From Narthecium ossifragum (Eukaryota > Streptophyta > Magnoliopsida > Dioscoreales > Nartheciaceae), in assembly GCA_963920575.1 (NCBI GenBank), contig OY986971.1, forward strand, positions 4,999,340 through 5,063,339: 64,000 nt of DNA, in the 5' to 3' direction. A program made the position numbers and the translations under genes. The notes beneath the pieces were generated by a model. It did not search any database. It saw nothing but the letters and a program-made list of their open reading frames with translations, and was not told the origin of the DNA. Shown piece after piece: positions 47,210-61,700 of the stretch (positions are counted from its first letter, which is position 1; each line of letters opens with the position of its first letter).

Positions 47210-47732
47210 CTTTACACCTAAATCCATATCATTACTATTACATGCGATGAATTCATCCTGATCAGAGGATTCATTAGCAGTGAACGTAACTAATCATTCG
47301 GTCACTGAATTTTAGATAACTAATCGTGCCGACAAGGAATCCTAACCATAACTTGTTGAGTGATAGGGAGAACGATCCATTCACCTATCAACCATTAGGA
47401 AAACCATTCAGGTTAGTTAGCTAGTTCTATTCTTAGGAAGACATGGTAGAATCCTGGTTATTGATTAAGAATTCCCTGATACATTTTCTTACATTTATCA
47501 ATCCTTTAGTATAAAGTTAGTTTAATTCCAATTCTGAATCTTTTATCAATTTATTGGTAGGAATACTTAAATTGAGTTTAGGAGTTTAATTATTTTCCTA
47601 CGCATTCCCTGTGGATTCGACTCAGACTCACTGCTAGCTACCCCTAAAGTAGTTAGTTAGTAGGTCGATTATAAATTTATAATTTTGAGTAGACTTGTTA
47701 AATCACGACACTTTTCAAGCTCTATCAGCAGC

Positions 47733-48644
47733 CCGGGGAGGTGGAGGATGAAGGAGATCTCGCCAGATCTAGATGTGTCCTTTCGTAGCAGAGGTCGGTA
47801 AGGTGGGGGATGGAGGAGATAATCTATGGGGGGCGACCGTTTGAGGTTAGAGGAGACAATCAGTGGTCCCTTGACGTCCGGTGGAACGACATCGCAACCT
47901 AGATCTCGTGGTGAAGGATGAAGGAGGAAGAGCTCGCCGGGACGCCGAGAAAACCCAGGAGCCGCCTCTCACCATCAAGAACGCTCGGGTCTCTAGGGCT
48001 TTTGGGATGAGGAGCTCATCCTGTTTGGGATGAGAAATCACGGGGCCCGCCTCAAAAGAAGATTCAGCTTGGGATGGATCACGGTGTCCGTAATCCATAA
48101 ATCTGGGAAGCAATGCTAGTCGAATCCAAGGACCACTGCAAGCCAAACATAGGGATCAACTAGATCCAGAATCCATCCATTCCTTAATTCTTCTAATCTA
48201 ATTCACCCCATACCGGGCTTGCCAAACGCACCCATATTAGCCCTCTGAAACGTAATCTCTCAGAAATCACATGCATACAACTTCAGAAGACCAGCCTAAC
48301 TTCAACAGTTACCAAGAACGGCAATTTGCTGGATTCGTTGACATATAATAGTCACGCATCAGCCACACCAAAAACTATCAATTATCTTCTTTGTTGATGT
48401 TTGGATGTTAGGAATAAGTTATCAAAAAGTCTCAAATATCGACTAAACGATTGGAATAATAAACAAGAAATGGGAACTTCCGTATCAAAAGCCTCACCAC
48501 CTCTTGAAAAAGGGTTGCACCAGACAAAGCATTTGAATTTTCTACATCTTCCTCACAATATAAGAATATCAGCAAATTATATAGTATAGTATATTCGGGT
48601 GTTATAGAACCATATAAGTAAATTGGCACTAAAACAGTATAATA
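47733..48644. other. GC-rich fragment and golgin 3' flank
   Basis: 47733-48240 is GC-rich with GGGATGAG/CTCATCC words and looks transposon-derived. ORFs there show no domain. 48250-48644 is AT-rich and should contain the golgin 3' UTR. Confidence 0.45.
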
Positions 48645-49685
48645 CTAGGAGCCTGATGTCTTATTGATAGCCTCTAGTGAGTACACTGCACCATGGCTGC
48701 CAGTATCTGGCACATTGGACTTTGACTTTAGTATATACATGACCCAAAGGTGGAGACAGAAAAGATAGAAGAAGGACCAAAATTGAGCTCTTGGATTTAT
48801 TTTTAGAAAGATAGCACCTGCAGAAAAAATAGCATCCAATTGCTGCAGAAATGATCCCAAATGCTGTTTTCCAGATTTCATTCTATCTTGGAAAGGGGCC
48901 CTTGAAACAGAGCTGGATGGCATCCAAGTCCCAGCCTCTAGATCGACTCTTGAATCAATCTCAAATTCGGTAGCCTGTGGTGACAATCCATTTTCATCCA
49001 GCAATCTAGAAACAATCTGCATCACATTGACAAATCTTAGTTTGCCAACCAAGGATATATTCAAGAGTATATTATATACAGAGTGTCAAGAACTAAGTAC
49101 CTCAATTCTAAAAGACATTGTCGCCTTTTCAGAAGAAAGAGCCTCAACCTATATTAAATTTGCATGTCGATCAGACTGTCTCTTTAACAACTACCGCACA
49201 TAATTGTACTTGCATAGAAGAAATAGGGGATCATACATGTTAAGCTTTCATGTAAGGGCACAGTTCAAGATAAAAACAAAAATGTTGACAATCCTTGATA
49301 ATCTTGCACTCAGTACATCTATGTGCTATACTAAGACAGATGTTGCATACCATCAAGCTAATAGTGCCTGTGGATTAGGTTCTTGTCGTTTTGCTGCTAA
49401 TGGACGGAAACCATGGGAATGGTCAGAACATGCAAGAGTGTGCTCAGTAGTTATAGATGAATTAATGGCTACCGCAGAAGCACTTAAATTGTAGGGCTGT
49501 GCTCGAGCCAAGCTTTAATCAAATTGCTCGGGCTCAAGCTCGAGCCCGATTAAGCTCGGCTCGAATTTGATTAAACTTGAGCTCGAGCTGAGCTTGAAAC
49601 CATGAGTAGGCTCGAATTTCTATCGAGCTCGAACTTGATCACTCTTGGGCTCGGCTCACCAACCATGCTCAATTAATGTTTCATA

Positions 49686-49721
<36 letters not shown>

Positions 49722-52700
49722 ATTATATAAGGAAGAGCGGTTTTTGAAATGTCTCAACTATAAGACATAAAGAACGGTCCAGATTCATCTCCAAACACAT
49801 CCCACGATCCAAATTTCATCATCAACTTTAAAATTCCCCCCAAAATTTCATTCCCATCAAAAATTCCCGCCCAAAATTTCTCCTCTCACACATTCACCCA
49901 CTCACTCAAAATCCCGCCCACCCCTCTCACTCAAATTTCAGCTGAGAGAGAGAGATGGGACGGGTGTCCCNNNNNNNNNNNNNNNNNNNNNNNNNNNNNN
50001 NNNNNNNNNNNNNNNNNNNNNNNNNNNNNNNNNNNNNNNNNNNNNNNNNNNNNNNNNNNNNNNNNNNNNNNNNNNNNNNNNNNNNNNNNNNNNNNNNNNN
50101 NNNNNNNNNNNNNNNNNNNNNNNNNNNNNNNNNNNNNNNNNNNNNNNNNNNNNNNNNNNNNNNNNNNNNNGGAGCTGTAAGTAATCTATGGACTGCTAAA
50201 ACAAATCAGATCTGTAGTCATTTGCTGAATTCAGTAGCTACTTTCACTTTACACTACTGAGCATAACAATCACAGAGTGCCACTCCAAAATTCATACATG
50301 TCCTTATTCTACCTTTGCCTCCATGCATTTCCTTTTTATACAACTGTTCTTTATTAGGAAGAAAAATGGCATGGATTTCTGCTATTCTATGCCCTGTTTC
50401 GATAATATGCCAATTGTTCAATTTCCGTTGGCAGGACATTTCTGAAAGGAATTGTTTGAGAAGATGGAAGACATTGTAACACAAATGGGATTCTTCGTCC
50501 AAAGGGGACATGACAAGGTTGACATCTTTGAACTTTTGTATCTGATTCATTTAAGTACTTGGTCTTCAACTTTTCCTCCATGGCATATTCGGAGTGGTAA
50601 CTATGTGCTATTAAACATTTCACGTATGAACTATTGTTTTACAGTTGCCATTATAAAGCTTAGGACTGGAAGCATCTGATGTTTACATTGCATCCATGTT
50701 TTCTGCAGCTTAAGGTTATGCAGAAGTGCATTGGAGGGGTTCAATTTTACAGAGCTAATAGATGGTCTAATAGATGGCCCATTGGTTTTGAGGATCACAT
50801 TCCTAATTATTACATAGCTTAGCTGTCATGTTCTTTTCTATGCCTTAATAAAAGCCATACATGCATGTTCTTTGCTAACGTCACTGTCGTTCAAGTGCTT
50901 CTACTATTTTCAATCTCATTTGTTGATGCCAAATGTATACAGTTCGACTTTGGTGACTCTAACTCGGAGACCGGAGGCTTCTCCGTTGGCCTTGGCTTTT
51001 CCTCGGACCCCTAGCCGGCTGTTATTTCTTTCATCGTCAAACCGTTGGCTTCTCCGACGGTCGCCTGTACATTGACTTCCTATGTATGTTGCTCTCTTTC
51101 TTTCTTGCTTTCCATACATTACATATAGCTATTCATAAGACAAAACTCATTACGCAGAAGAAAATTTCTATGATCACATAGGTGTTTCTCACAATCTCAA
51201 TTGGAATTCCTTGCAGACTTAAGCTAGGAATTTCTTGCAGAATTAAATTTCTGAAAACTATTCTTGGCTTTTGTCTCTATCATATTGTTTTCATTTTTCA
51301 TGACTGTTTCACTGTTTAATTTCATCAGATTTGCTAGACGTCTCTGATTGTTTTGATTTTTCCTTACTATTTCTCCATTTAATTTGATCAGATTTTGTAT
51401 CTAGACTTTGATTTTTTAAAACTATTTCTCTGTTTATGTTTCTTTCTTATCATGGATGAACTACAAACATGAATTGTAGTAATCTACCATCTTTATCTTC
51501 TACTCTGTTTCATAAAGCATGGGAAATGCAAACTTCTTTCTTGACTGTTGACTGAGCTATTCATATTTAGTAGTTGTGCATGGACTGAAAATATTGAATT
51601 GTTCGACATTAATCTATGCTATCAAGAAATGAATTTTCCCTTTATTGGTCACTAGAGATTGTGTAACTTTGTATGCATTTTGGTATGACATTATGGTATC
51701 TTAATTCATGATTTGTTTTTCTTGGTGTTAAGATGCAAAGTTACTATGTCAAATAAGTCTCTTAGTTGGTTTCATCGTTCGTGACCTGTAAAGCTGTAAC
51801 AACCATTTTATGGCTTTTATCTATTTGTTTCGTTGTTTACTTATTTGAACTGTGCTTTTTGAACAGGTCACCTCTTCCTAGATATGTGATTACCCCACAC
51901 GTTGATGGCTATCCAATGCTTTCAAACCCTTTTATGACAATTCAATTGAGACTCATGGATTCAATAAATCTGCTTCCGTGGATCACAAAACCTTCTGTTT
52001 CTTCAATTTTCTTTTGTTTTTGTAAACTTCCACTATGAAGTTAAAGAGTCAGAGGCTTTTTAATTATTTTCTATATAATTAGATGGTCAGGAATTCTGTT
52101 TTGTTATCTTTGTTTTTATTTCCTTCTTTTTTGAGGTTTTAGTTTAGATGAATCTCACTCCTGCCATCAGTTTTTTACATGTCAAATTGATTGTCGGACT
52201 TCAGAAATTCTGTCTTATACCGTACCAACAAGTATCTTCCTTGCTCAGTGTCAAAGTCTGCTGTTAGTAACTTCCTGCATTAAACTTCAAGATCCTAACA
52301 AATCTTAAACCAATTAGTCTTCAAAGGTTTATGACATACATATGGAAGGTCATTAACATTAATACATCTGTGACACCTCTAGATGCGTCTGAGACATTCC
52401 CTTAATCTCTGAACTTAATTTGCTTCATAGATTGCAAGATTTACTAAATAGCACATACAAGCAAACTTACTGTAGGCAGCTCATGCCATGGAGGGAAAAA
52501 CACATGTCATGGGCATTATAGCACCTCCTTTTCTTTTGCCATGCAAAGTTAGGTTATGAACTGATTCATTTGTAAGAGGTCTATTAATGTGTTTGAGAAA
52601 GAAATTTGTGATTTTGAAAATCTCGAACTTGAAATGCGCTAGCAGTAAGGATTAATTTTTTAAAAAAACTGTAGGTTTTGCTTTTCTATTTTTTTTATAG

Positions 52701-55700
52701 AAAAGGTTTGCCCTAGGGACAATGTTCTATTTCTTGAAAATGCGCTAACAGTAAGGATATTTTTTATTCGTCTTCTTCATGATAACTATATGAATTGCTG
52801 TAGTTATGGTTTGTGGGGACAAGGTTTGCCCCGGGGACAATGTTTGCCCCTTTTATAGCTTTAATTTTTATATTTCAGGAATTTTGTATAACTGTCTCAT
52901 TTAACCCTTGGTACAGGGGAGGTTTTGTTAAAAATTTTTAAAAGAAACTCTAAATATCCGTGTCGTAGGCACGGGCATTCACTAGTATATATATATATAA
53001 GCTCGACAGCGAGGCTCGCAAGTCGAACTCCAGCCTACTCTAGTTAATTACGAGCCGAGCTCAAACTCGATCTTGAAGCTCGAATCGAGCTCGAACTCGA
53101 GCCTTCTCTGTACTGAGTCAAGCCGAGCTAGAGCAAGCCAAAGCTCGGCTCGGTTCGAACACAGTACTTAAGGGAGCACAGTAGAAGGGGATAGATCAGC
53201 TGATCATGGGATCTAATTGCAGGTTGTGCGATTTGTTAAGTGATGAACTCCTGCTCTCATGACTCCACCTAAGCGGAAGTTCTTCCTCTCTTCATAGCAG
53301 ACGACACTCTGAAGCTCTAGTTTATGGCTGGAAAACCCCTTCTCTCCTTCTCCTTCTTCATATTAGGATATTAGTATAGGATTAAAATAAAGGAACTGTA
53401 CTCCTATTTAAAGCATACCCTAGATATGCTTAGGTATCCCCACTACAAAAGACGTGCCCAACACGGACTCCAGGCGGCATAGCGCCCTGACATAGGTTAG
53501 TCTCAAACCCCACCTGACTCCTATGAACCCAACTTACCTAGCACAACTCCAACCCAATTCAAAGCCCTAATACTTGACTCCTACTAACTAGATCGATGCC
53601 GCTCTCCAGCCTGTGCCTACAGGTACCTCGGGTTCGGCCTCCTAGCTCGCATGGACTGCCAACCCCTATCATTATGTCAATGGAAAGCTGTGCAGGTGGT
53701 GAGCAGAAATGCTGGCCAAGTCTTATTTAAGCATATTCCTAGTTTTTGATCGAAGAGGCCCATACTATGACCTCTTGAGCTGTTAGTTCACTAAGTTTAT
53801 TTGTTGATTAACAGGTTTTGGACAGGAGCCTAAGGCAGTTTTTGTATACTTACCCAGCCAACTGGCTCAACGTAAAAAAGAAAAAGAAATAGCACTCAAC
53901 TCATGGGATAAGAACTAAAATTTTCTTTGTGCTTGTCTCTTAGCTCTTCATAATGTTTTCAGGTGTCTAGAACTAAATCATTTTCTTCCAGACATTTATA
54001 TTAGAGTCTAAATGATACATTCTCCCAGTTTCCAATAAACAGTGGCATCCCAATACCTCAGCACGTCATCCATCAACTGTACCAGACGCAGAAAGGGCAA
54101 TGACGATAAAGGATATGATGAACTAAACACGTAACAGATCTTTTTTACTGTAGCCACTCACCTGAACACCATGGACAAGTGACAACTATGATAAAAGGCC
54201 ATTCTCCTGGAATATGTAGATAATCCTCCTAAGAGAGCAAAATTTTGTTCTTGTATGCACTTGGCACTGAGAAGTGGTTGCCTAATGACTATAAGGCGAA
54301 ATTAAAGCGCGATGCTTTACATATAAAAGAAAACATTCATTTACCTCTTCACCTTATATATTCTTCAAAAAGGTGTATATAGGGTCAAACTTGTCTATTA
54401 TTGCTCAAGTATTTGTTCATGTCATCATCAAGAAGGGCATATAAGCCTTCAAAAGCATGAATGGATAGTATAGGGAGCTTAATTTTCAAATTTGACTTTT
54501 CCAGAACCATTAGCAAGGATAATAAAGTGCACACATTGCTTAAATAGCAGTTCGAAAGAAAAGTTAACAAAAATATCAAACAAATTATAGGAAAACCAGA
54601 AAGGAAATTGATATAACAATCTACCGACCTGTGTTTGTTTCTGGATTAAGTGGTCAGTTAGTTGACCAAGTCTTTTTCTTAGTTCGACTTCTACATCAGT
54701 TGGATGCATCATCTCGCTTCTTGTACTTCGAATGTTATCTTCAAGCCTCTTCGCCTATATAATTGAAATAAAGAGAGACTTAATTTGGTTCTAGCACCAC
54801 CCATCTCGCAAAATACACTTCAACAAGTAGTTGCTTATCAAAAAGAATATGCTTAAGATGCATAGCATGTCCATTTTTCTACAGGACTGATACATGGAAA
54901 GGGTTTTGTATTGAATAAGTGATTAGAAATGTGGCAAATGGGTTTCACATTCAACATAGTAATAGACATTACGCATCTCTTGCAAAAGATTTTGGATAAT
55001 TAAGAGCTGTGATGGTAATCTAAGACATGTTTAATTAATTTTCTAGACTTTTAATGGCTATTAGCAGGGGATAAATATTATTATTTTTATCTAAATACAC
55101 TACCATGAAACACAAAGATACCGGATAATCTTCTTCATGACCAATCACTGAACACAAACAAATCATGTAAGAAAGGAATACAGGCTACAATGGTGAGAGT
55201 GTGAGACGTCTCAGTTCATCATAGGATAAAAGGAACCAAGGTCTCAATTTCCCAGGCACAAACCCAAGAAGCCCTTTTTGACAAGAAATATTTTCATCCT
55301 CTCCCTTGAGGATGAGGGCACTTCAATGCCGGAAGCATGATAAAGATGAGATCGGATTTCATGCATAATCAAAGAACCCTAACTTCCTTCAAGACTGCAA
55401 GAACCACCTTGTCTTCCCTATTTGTCCCTTCCATAAGTTGTTTAATTCAAAAATAAGACATTGGCCAATCAAATACCTATTTTAGAAGCTGAATCATATC
55501 ATGACCAGCTAATAGAGTCCCTTCTTAGGGGTTTAGATTCACATAAGGCTGAATCCTATCATGAATAGTTGATAGAGTCTTCCTTAGGCGGTCTAACTTT
55601 AGATAAAGGTGAAGTCCACCAATTATCAGCTAATAAAGCCCTTCCTCAAATGGTTCTGAGTCATGGAATATGTTTCAACAGTCGTTGCTGAACGAAGTAT

Positions 55701-58700
55701 GGAGGAGGATTATAAAGGAGGTCCAAATCTTGTAAAAATCCAAATCTCACCCCCCAAACCAGTGCTCTTCTCCTTCCATTCCCTCTACCATCTACTTGCA
55801 TCCAACTATCAGCCACCAGAAGAACTGACACAGGAGAGATCTGGTGTTATTCCCTGTGCAGCAATCAGTTAAGAAATCAACTCTATACCACATAACAAAT
55901 TTCTTCTAACTAAGAACTGAGCACCAACTATAGAAACAAAACAAAAGGAAAAAAGGAAAAAAAGAAAAAGAAACTTAAACTTGTAATTCCTGATACATGT
56001 GATTCTCTAGTTAGAAGGGGCTAAATATAAAAGTGATCTTAGTTGAAATGGCCTAGAGGCACCCTTTCGATTGACTATCTCAATTTTATGGAAAATAGGG
56101 AGAAGTAGGTAGCTAGAAATGAAAACATATCATGATCCATCATTCCATCTTTCATCCAGATAAAGAAGAACAGGGAAACAAAGTGAAGCATAGTTCTCAA
56201 ACAAACATTTAAGAATCATATATTGCACTCAGTCAGGAAAGAATAAATTAGACCATAGCCAATCAAAAAGCAGGAATTAGAAGAGTTACCTTAATAAGGG
56301 AAAAAAGCAGAATAAAAAACTTGTCGGGGAAAAAAGCTGTTGCTCACCTTATCCTTTAGTTTTGCAATTTTATCACATTTAAAAGAATACTCTGCATCAA
56401 ACAATTCTTCCTCGAGTCCAGGCCCTTTCAAAGATTCATCCTATAAAGTAATTGAGATAGAGAAGTCATTAGTGCGCCAAAAAGAGAATATTACTAACTT
56501 TCAACATGAGCTGAATATGCCAAATATGCATGTTGTATATCTGCTATAAGTAAGATTTTTGTGAAGAATAGGAGTTTTATTTCGTTGGCACACCCTGTGC
56601 CGTATTTTACCGGCATGGTACGTGCCACCGGCACACTACCGTGCCGGTTGAAAATTATTGGCTAAACTCTTTGGTGCTACAGGCGTAAAGTGGCGGGACC
56701 AGCCCTTTTCAAAGTAATGGCGCCAGCCCAGTTTCAGGGCCTTTTTTTGGACCGGCTCTGGACTGGGTCGGTAAAACCAGTCTAACAGTAGGGTAATACT
56801 CACTGAAGCTAGAAAATTCTGAAATGTAATGAGCCTAAGCCATAAAGGTAGTTTACCTCATTCATGAGCCCTTCCGGATGAATTGCAGATATTCTTCGTT
56901 TGTATCCTGGAAAAAAAGAGATAACGTTAACAAAGTGGTATTTGCCAGAAAAGTTTTACTAGATTAGCGTAATCTAAAAAGTTTCTACAGTCCATTAAAA
57001 GCCACTATTTATTGCCTGCACCAGCATAGCATTAGACAACATACTTCCTCTAGGTTGGCTGGAGGTTCTTGCTATGTGATTCTGGAACTAGGAATATTTG
57101 AACAGAATGCAATGTCTGCAGCAAATGAATGTATCATGTATCAACAATTAAAGGTCCTAAACACATCATATGCCTATCTTCAAATTTTGTATTTCAGGAC
57201 AAAAGCTCCTAATATAGACGGATTGCAAGTCTATTTCATGTGTTACTCTAAGTAACATGATTACGATGTCAAACAAACCTGACCTTAACCCTCAGCTTAT
57301 CCAATGTTTGGGATCATGAAGGAATTTATCTTAAATATCCATTTCATGTAAAGTTTGAAAATATACAAAACCATCAAAAGTAAGACGATCGGCATTCTAC
57401 CAATAACATGCATCATATCGATCGCATCTTGGATTGTAAATAACAACACCCTTCATATTTATCAAAATCTTTGTCAAAGATTTTTGGCGTTGATGTTGAT
57501 TGTGCTCTCCTTGACTCGTCCTTGATATTCTCAAACACAATGATGATCACAGGCAAATTCTCTGACTGGTAGACTTCGTCAATCTCGATCTTCTTCAACA
57601 CACATGCCTCGTAGAAAAGGACAAATTTCAAGAGAACAAATTCAAACTCAAAAAGGAACTTTCTAATTCACAAACAATGAGGGGCAAAGGGATTGATTGA
57701 GAAAGATCTCTTGTTCTTATTATAAGATCGTGTTTGATACGCATATGGTTTGTTAAAAGGGTAATGTTCTCCTTGGATCTTAAATGGAAAGTGTTCAATT
57801 GGATCATGAAAGCGGGGCTAGCGTTCAGATCTATTATGAAATAATGATGACGTGCCCAAAGGACCCTTTTTATCATTATAAAATCCTTTCCCAGAAAAAT
57901 GCAAAACAAAGCTATTTGGTTTATTCACGGCAAATCTTCTAGAGTAATATTATCAGTGTGTTGCTCCCTTTAGGCATTGAATCCCATTCTAGTAAGCATC
58001 TCACATGTCCCGACTATTCAGCCGTCTATATCTGCAATGTACCACTTGTTCTCCTCAATGAAAGCCATTAGGGTTCAAGATCCATGAGCCTCATCATTAG
58101 ATCCGTTTCTTTTGAGCCGTTCTTAGCCTTGAAATCTGGAGAAACCTCCTTTGAAACCACTAAACAAAGAGAAAAGATAATGTGGTACAAGGCCTACAGG
58201 CTATCATGCTAGTTCGAAGAAGATACGTCAAATCTAATTAATAGGAGTATAGGACCGTAGAATCTAGCAAGAAAATCGAAACGCGTAATCCACAAGATAA
58301 TAACTGATAAATTTTATGAGAAACAGAATTAATTCTTCCATAAGGCTTACATCCTCTATTTTATGGAACAAAAAATTCAACTTCTCTTAGAACTTGAATT
58401 AACAAATAGGTGGGAATGTTTCTTGGCTTATAACTCCTACTAAGAATCATAATAATAAATAAAATAGGATAAACACTTATTAGGAGACTCAATTGAGATC
58501 GACAATAAAACAGTGGGAAAATATCAATTAGGAGAAAGAAGAGGGTGACATGAAGTAGATCAACTAGTAAAAGTTCCTAAATAGTGCCAACCAAAGATTA
58601 GCATGCCTGCTTTTGACCGGTTGGAATGAACCTTTTGATTCTGGGCATGTACCTAGTTTCAGTGCCACAAAGCTCTTTAGGGCCTAATACAAGTATCTGC

Positions 58701-61700
58701 CCAGGGTTTTCATCGATACAACATTGCACCAGTAAATCGACACCATAAATGCCAATTGACATAGAATAGCACAATAATTCACAGAGCCAGGTTTCTCAGA
58801 TGTAATTATCATTAGAGCACTTAAATTATGATGAACTCCAAGGATGAAAAGATCACTGTGATATTCCATCATACATGCCTGAGGTATAGTATTTTGATGT
58901 AACCAACTCTCGATAAGACCAACGATAGTTCTTTCATTTTGATCTCATGGAAAGCACAACCATCAAAAGAACATACCAAGTATGTATCATGACAGCTATC
59001 TGTAAGGGTATGCCAAAAGAACATACAATTGAAATAACTTGACAGCAGTTGAAAAACTCAGTCAATCTCATGTGAGAGGTTTTATAGCAGCATCTATGGA
59101 ATTTAAGACATTGAAACTATGCCATGGAAATGCTAACTTAAATACCAACCTTGTTGTGCAAGCTCCTTCAAATCAATTTGTTGCTGGAGATCAGCCACAT
59201 GATTTACCTTGTTTGTCAATAAAACCAAGATTTAGATCTTATAGATTAAAAGGTGTTTGGCAGATTATTTGTGCATATACCAAACAAGTGAGATGTAGCT
59301 CTAATAATGATATCATCAAAGGCAAGCCCTTAGTGAAGAAAAAAATCAAGAGGAAACAAGGCCATAGATAATTTTAACATTGCAGCTGTTGATACCGAAC
59401 AGAAAACATACTGGCTCAATCACCAAAAGGATACAAGCATAGATTCCAGGCATGAAATTAAGACTAGTAAAACAAATTTTCCCAGCAACTTCTTCCAGCA
59501 AGATGGCTGAGTGATATTACTTCACTTATGCCAAGAAGTTATCTTAGTCCAACAACATGGCCTGGCACAATCACAAAATTATGGCATGAAAATGTGTTCA
59601 TAGCAATCAGAATATACCCATCCTGCTCATTTCATGGATAGAATTGCTCAAGTCTATTTGTCCATATTATCCGTATACCAAGAACCAAAAGCTTTTTGCA
59701 AATAGCCTCTCCATCCAATAGAAGCTTGAAATGAGGTTAGTTTGTAATGTAGCACACTGTCAATTATTTTCGGCTATTTCAGAAAGAATCTTGCTCCATT
59801 TGTTGATGAATATTGACTAAAGGCTAAGATGACTGTCATTTAATCGCATCGTGTAAAAGAATGAAGCAAGAGGAATATACCATCGGATGAATTACTGCAC
59901 AAAATTCATTTACAATGAACTTGAGTGAGCAATACAAATGCTGAACAATAGATTGAATGTAGAAATAGAGAACGAAGAAAAGCAAAGACTATGAGCAAAT
60001 ATTCTTTTAAAATTTTACAGAAGCTGAATTAGAAGAAATATAAGGTTAAGGAATGCATTAGCAGGTGAAAAGGTGACATTTAATGTGCTTATAGGCCATT
60101 CTTGCAAATGCGACCGGAAAACTAAAGTGCTTCTACAAAACAAGTCATGACAGGAGTATCACTAATAACTAAGGTGGCTCCATAAAACACAAATGGACCA
60201 TTCTACTGCATTGATCTTAGAGTATGAGTACATGTTTCACGTGGCGTTTTTAAACAGTATAATTTCCTATTTCCTAAGAAGTTCACATTCAATCATCAGT
60301 GCTTGGAAAGGACAGAAATAAGGTGGTAGCAACCAATGCTCAAACAGATTGAATTAGAAGAAGAAAAAGAATACCTCACCTCACTTTCAAGTTTCCATTG
60401 TGTTGTAGCAAGTGATTGAGCAAGCTCTGCATTTGCAGTCTGAAAAATCATAATCAGTCTAAAAATCTAACTTGCATGAAATCTACCTTCTACTTGCCAG
60501 CAACTATTCAACTCATATTACATAGGAAAATGAGAGCAGAAATTGAGACATGAAGGATAGAAGGAAAACTCAACAGCAACTATTTGTGAAAATTGAACAT
60601 TGTCCGGAAGAAGTATTATGATGACGCCGGCATGTGATGAAACTTAAAAGTGAGAGATAGGGGAGAGGAGAAGAGGAGGCATCATGGGTAGGAAAGGGTT
60701 CAGATAGGTTAACTTTAGTTTAGTACTCAACTTAGAGGTCAGTGTTGTCATGATACTTCATCTGAATCACGGAGGTAAATTTTCGGCACAATGCATGCCA
60801 TGCGGCACCAGGTAACCAGGTAAACCTTGGTCCTGACCAAGGTTTATGGGTAGAAAAGGGTTCAGATAGGTTAACTTTGGTTTAGTACTCAACTTAGAGG
60901 TCAGTGTTGTCATGATACTTCATCTGAATCGTGGAGGTAAATTTTTGGCACAATGCATGCCATGCGGCACCAGGTAAACCTTGGTCCTGACCAAGGGAGG
61001 CATTTGGTTGCTTACCAATAAAGGTACCAGTTATGGAAAGAACAAAATGGTAGTATAATTGACCAACAGACAAGATTTATATAAAGCAAATTTCAAAAAG
61101 TACTAAAGGGAATGTTAAATAGATGTTACCTCAAGTTTTGCTAGGCAAGCAAGAACTTCCATTCTTGTGCTATTATGTCTCTGCTTTTCAATTTCAACAG
61201 CTTCCATTGTTGCAATTGTACTAGTTTGCAATACTGAAGCCTGGTGACATGCCAAACATACAAGTGGAGATTTATTGGCCTGCAACTTACAATACAGAAA
61301 GCTATACAAAATAGAATAGATTCAAGAGGTTCAGATGCTAGAAAAAAACAACCAGATTATATATTTATTTATTTATTTATCCTATCCCAGGAGTTCAAAA
61401 CATCATGAACTTGTTAAGGAGATGACAGAGCAGTGTAACTTGGTTACAATATATTCGACATGGAGTAATGAGGCTTTCTTGTATGCAGATAATACCTTGA
61501 TCATATCCAGATCTTCTGATATATTTTCAGGAGCAAAAGAACCTAGAATTAGATAAATCCTCAAGGACAACGGAAAAGATAACTGCAAGCCTAGTCACCA
61601 CAATAGGTTACCAAAGTTGCCCACACATGGTCAGATGATTCTGCTTTACCATTAGCTACAATCTCTTTGTACTTTGTTATTACTATAATATACTAACTCA

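Larger units (their letters stand above)
43651..47727 (+). repeat. Athila-like LTR split by a SIRE-type copia fragment
   Basis: The left piece (43651 to about 43815) starts TGATGAGTCAC and matches the LTR starts at 25848 and 26229. The right piece (about 46860-47727) ends CTCTATCA and matches the U5 of the minus-strand LTR at 17016. ACAGC (43646-43650) and GCAGC (47728-47732) are a near-match target duplication. The middle is copia sequence plus about 700 bp (46150-46860) that I cannot assign. Confidence 0.55.
49495..53173. mobile_element. GCTCGA-rich DNA element carrying a Helitron
   Basis: The left end TAGGGCTGTGCTCGAGCC and right end GGTTCGAACACAGT are roughly inverted. Both flanks are packed with GCTCGAGCC-type words. 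The family is common in plants and probably hAT-derived. GCACTTAA and GTACTTAA near the ends could be a degenerate 8-bp target duplication, but the left copy is offset by a few bases. The centre is split by a Helitron within an AT microsatellite. Confidence 0.5.

Noticed and set aside
47847..48146. 99-codon minus-strand ORF in a GC-rich patch
   Set aside because: No domain. The patch looks transposon-derived and the ORF is expected from GC-rich sequence.
49955..50260. ORF running through the second N block
   Set aside because: Same reason. It is translated from N.
54385..54579. Minus-strand peptide with EKSNLKIKLP as golgin exon 9
   Set aside because: It lacks matching splice sites and phase. 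The true exon with VEALSSEK and correct phase is at 49148-49101.
57413..57631. 72-codon minus-strand ORF in golgin intron 5 as an exon
   Set aside because: No golgin similarity, and the flanking exons join in phase without it.
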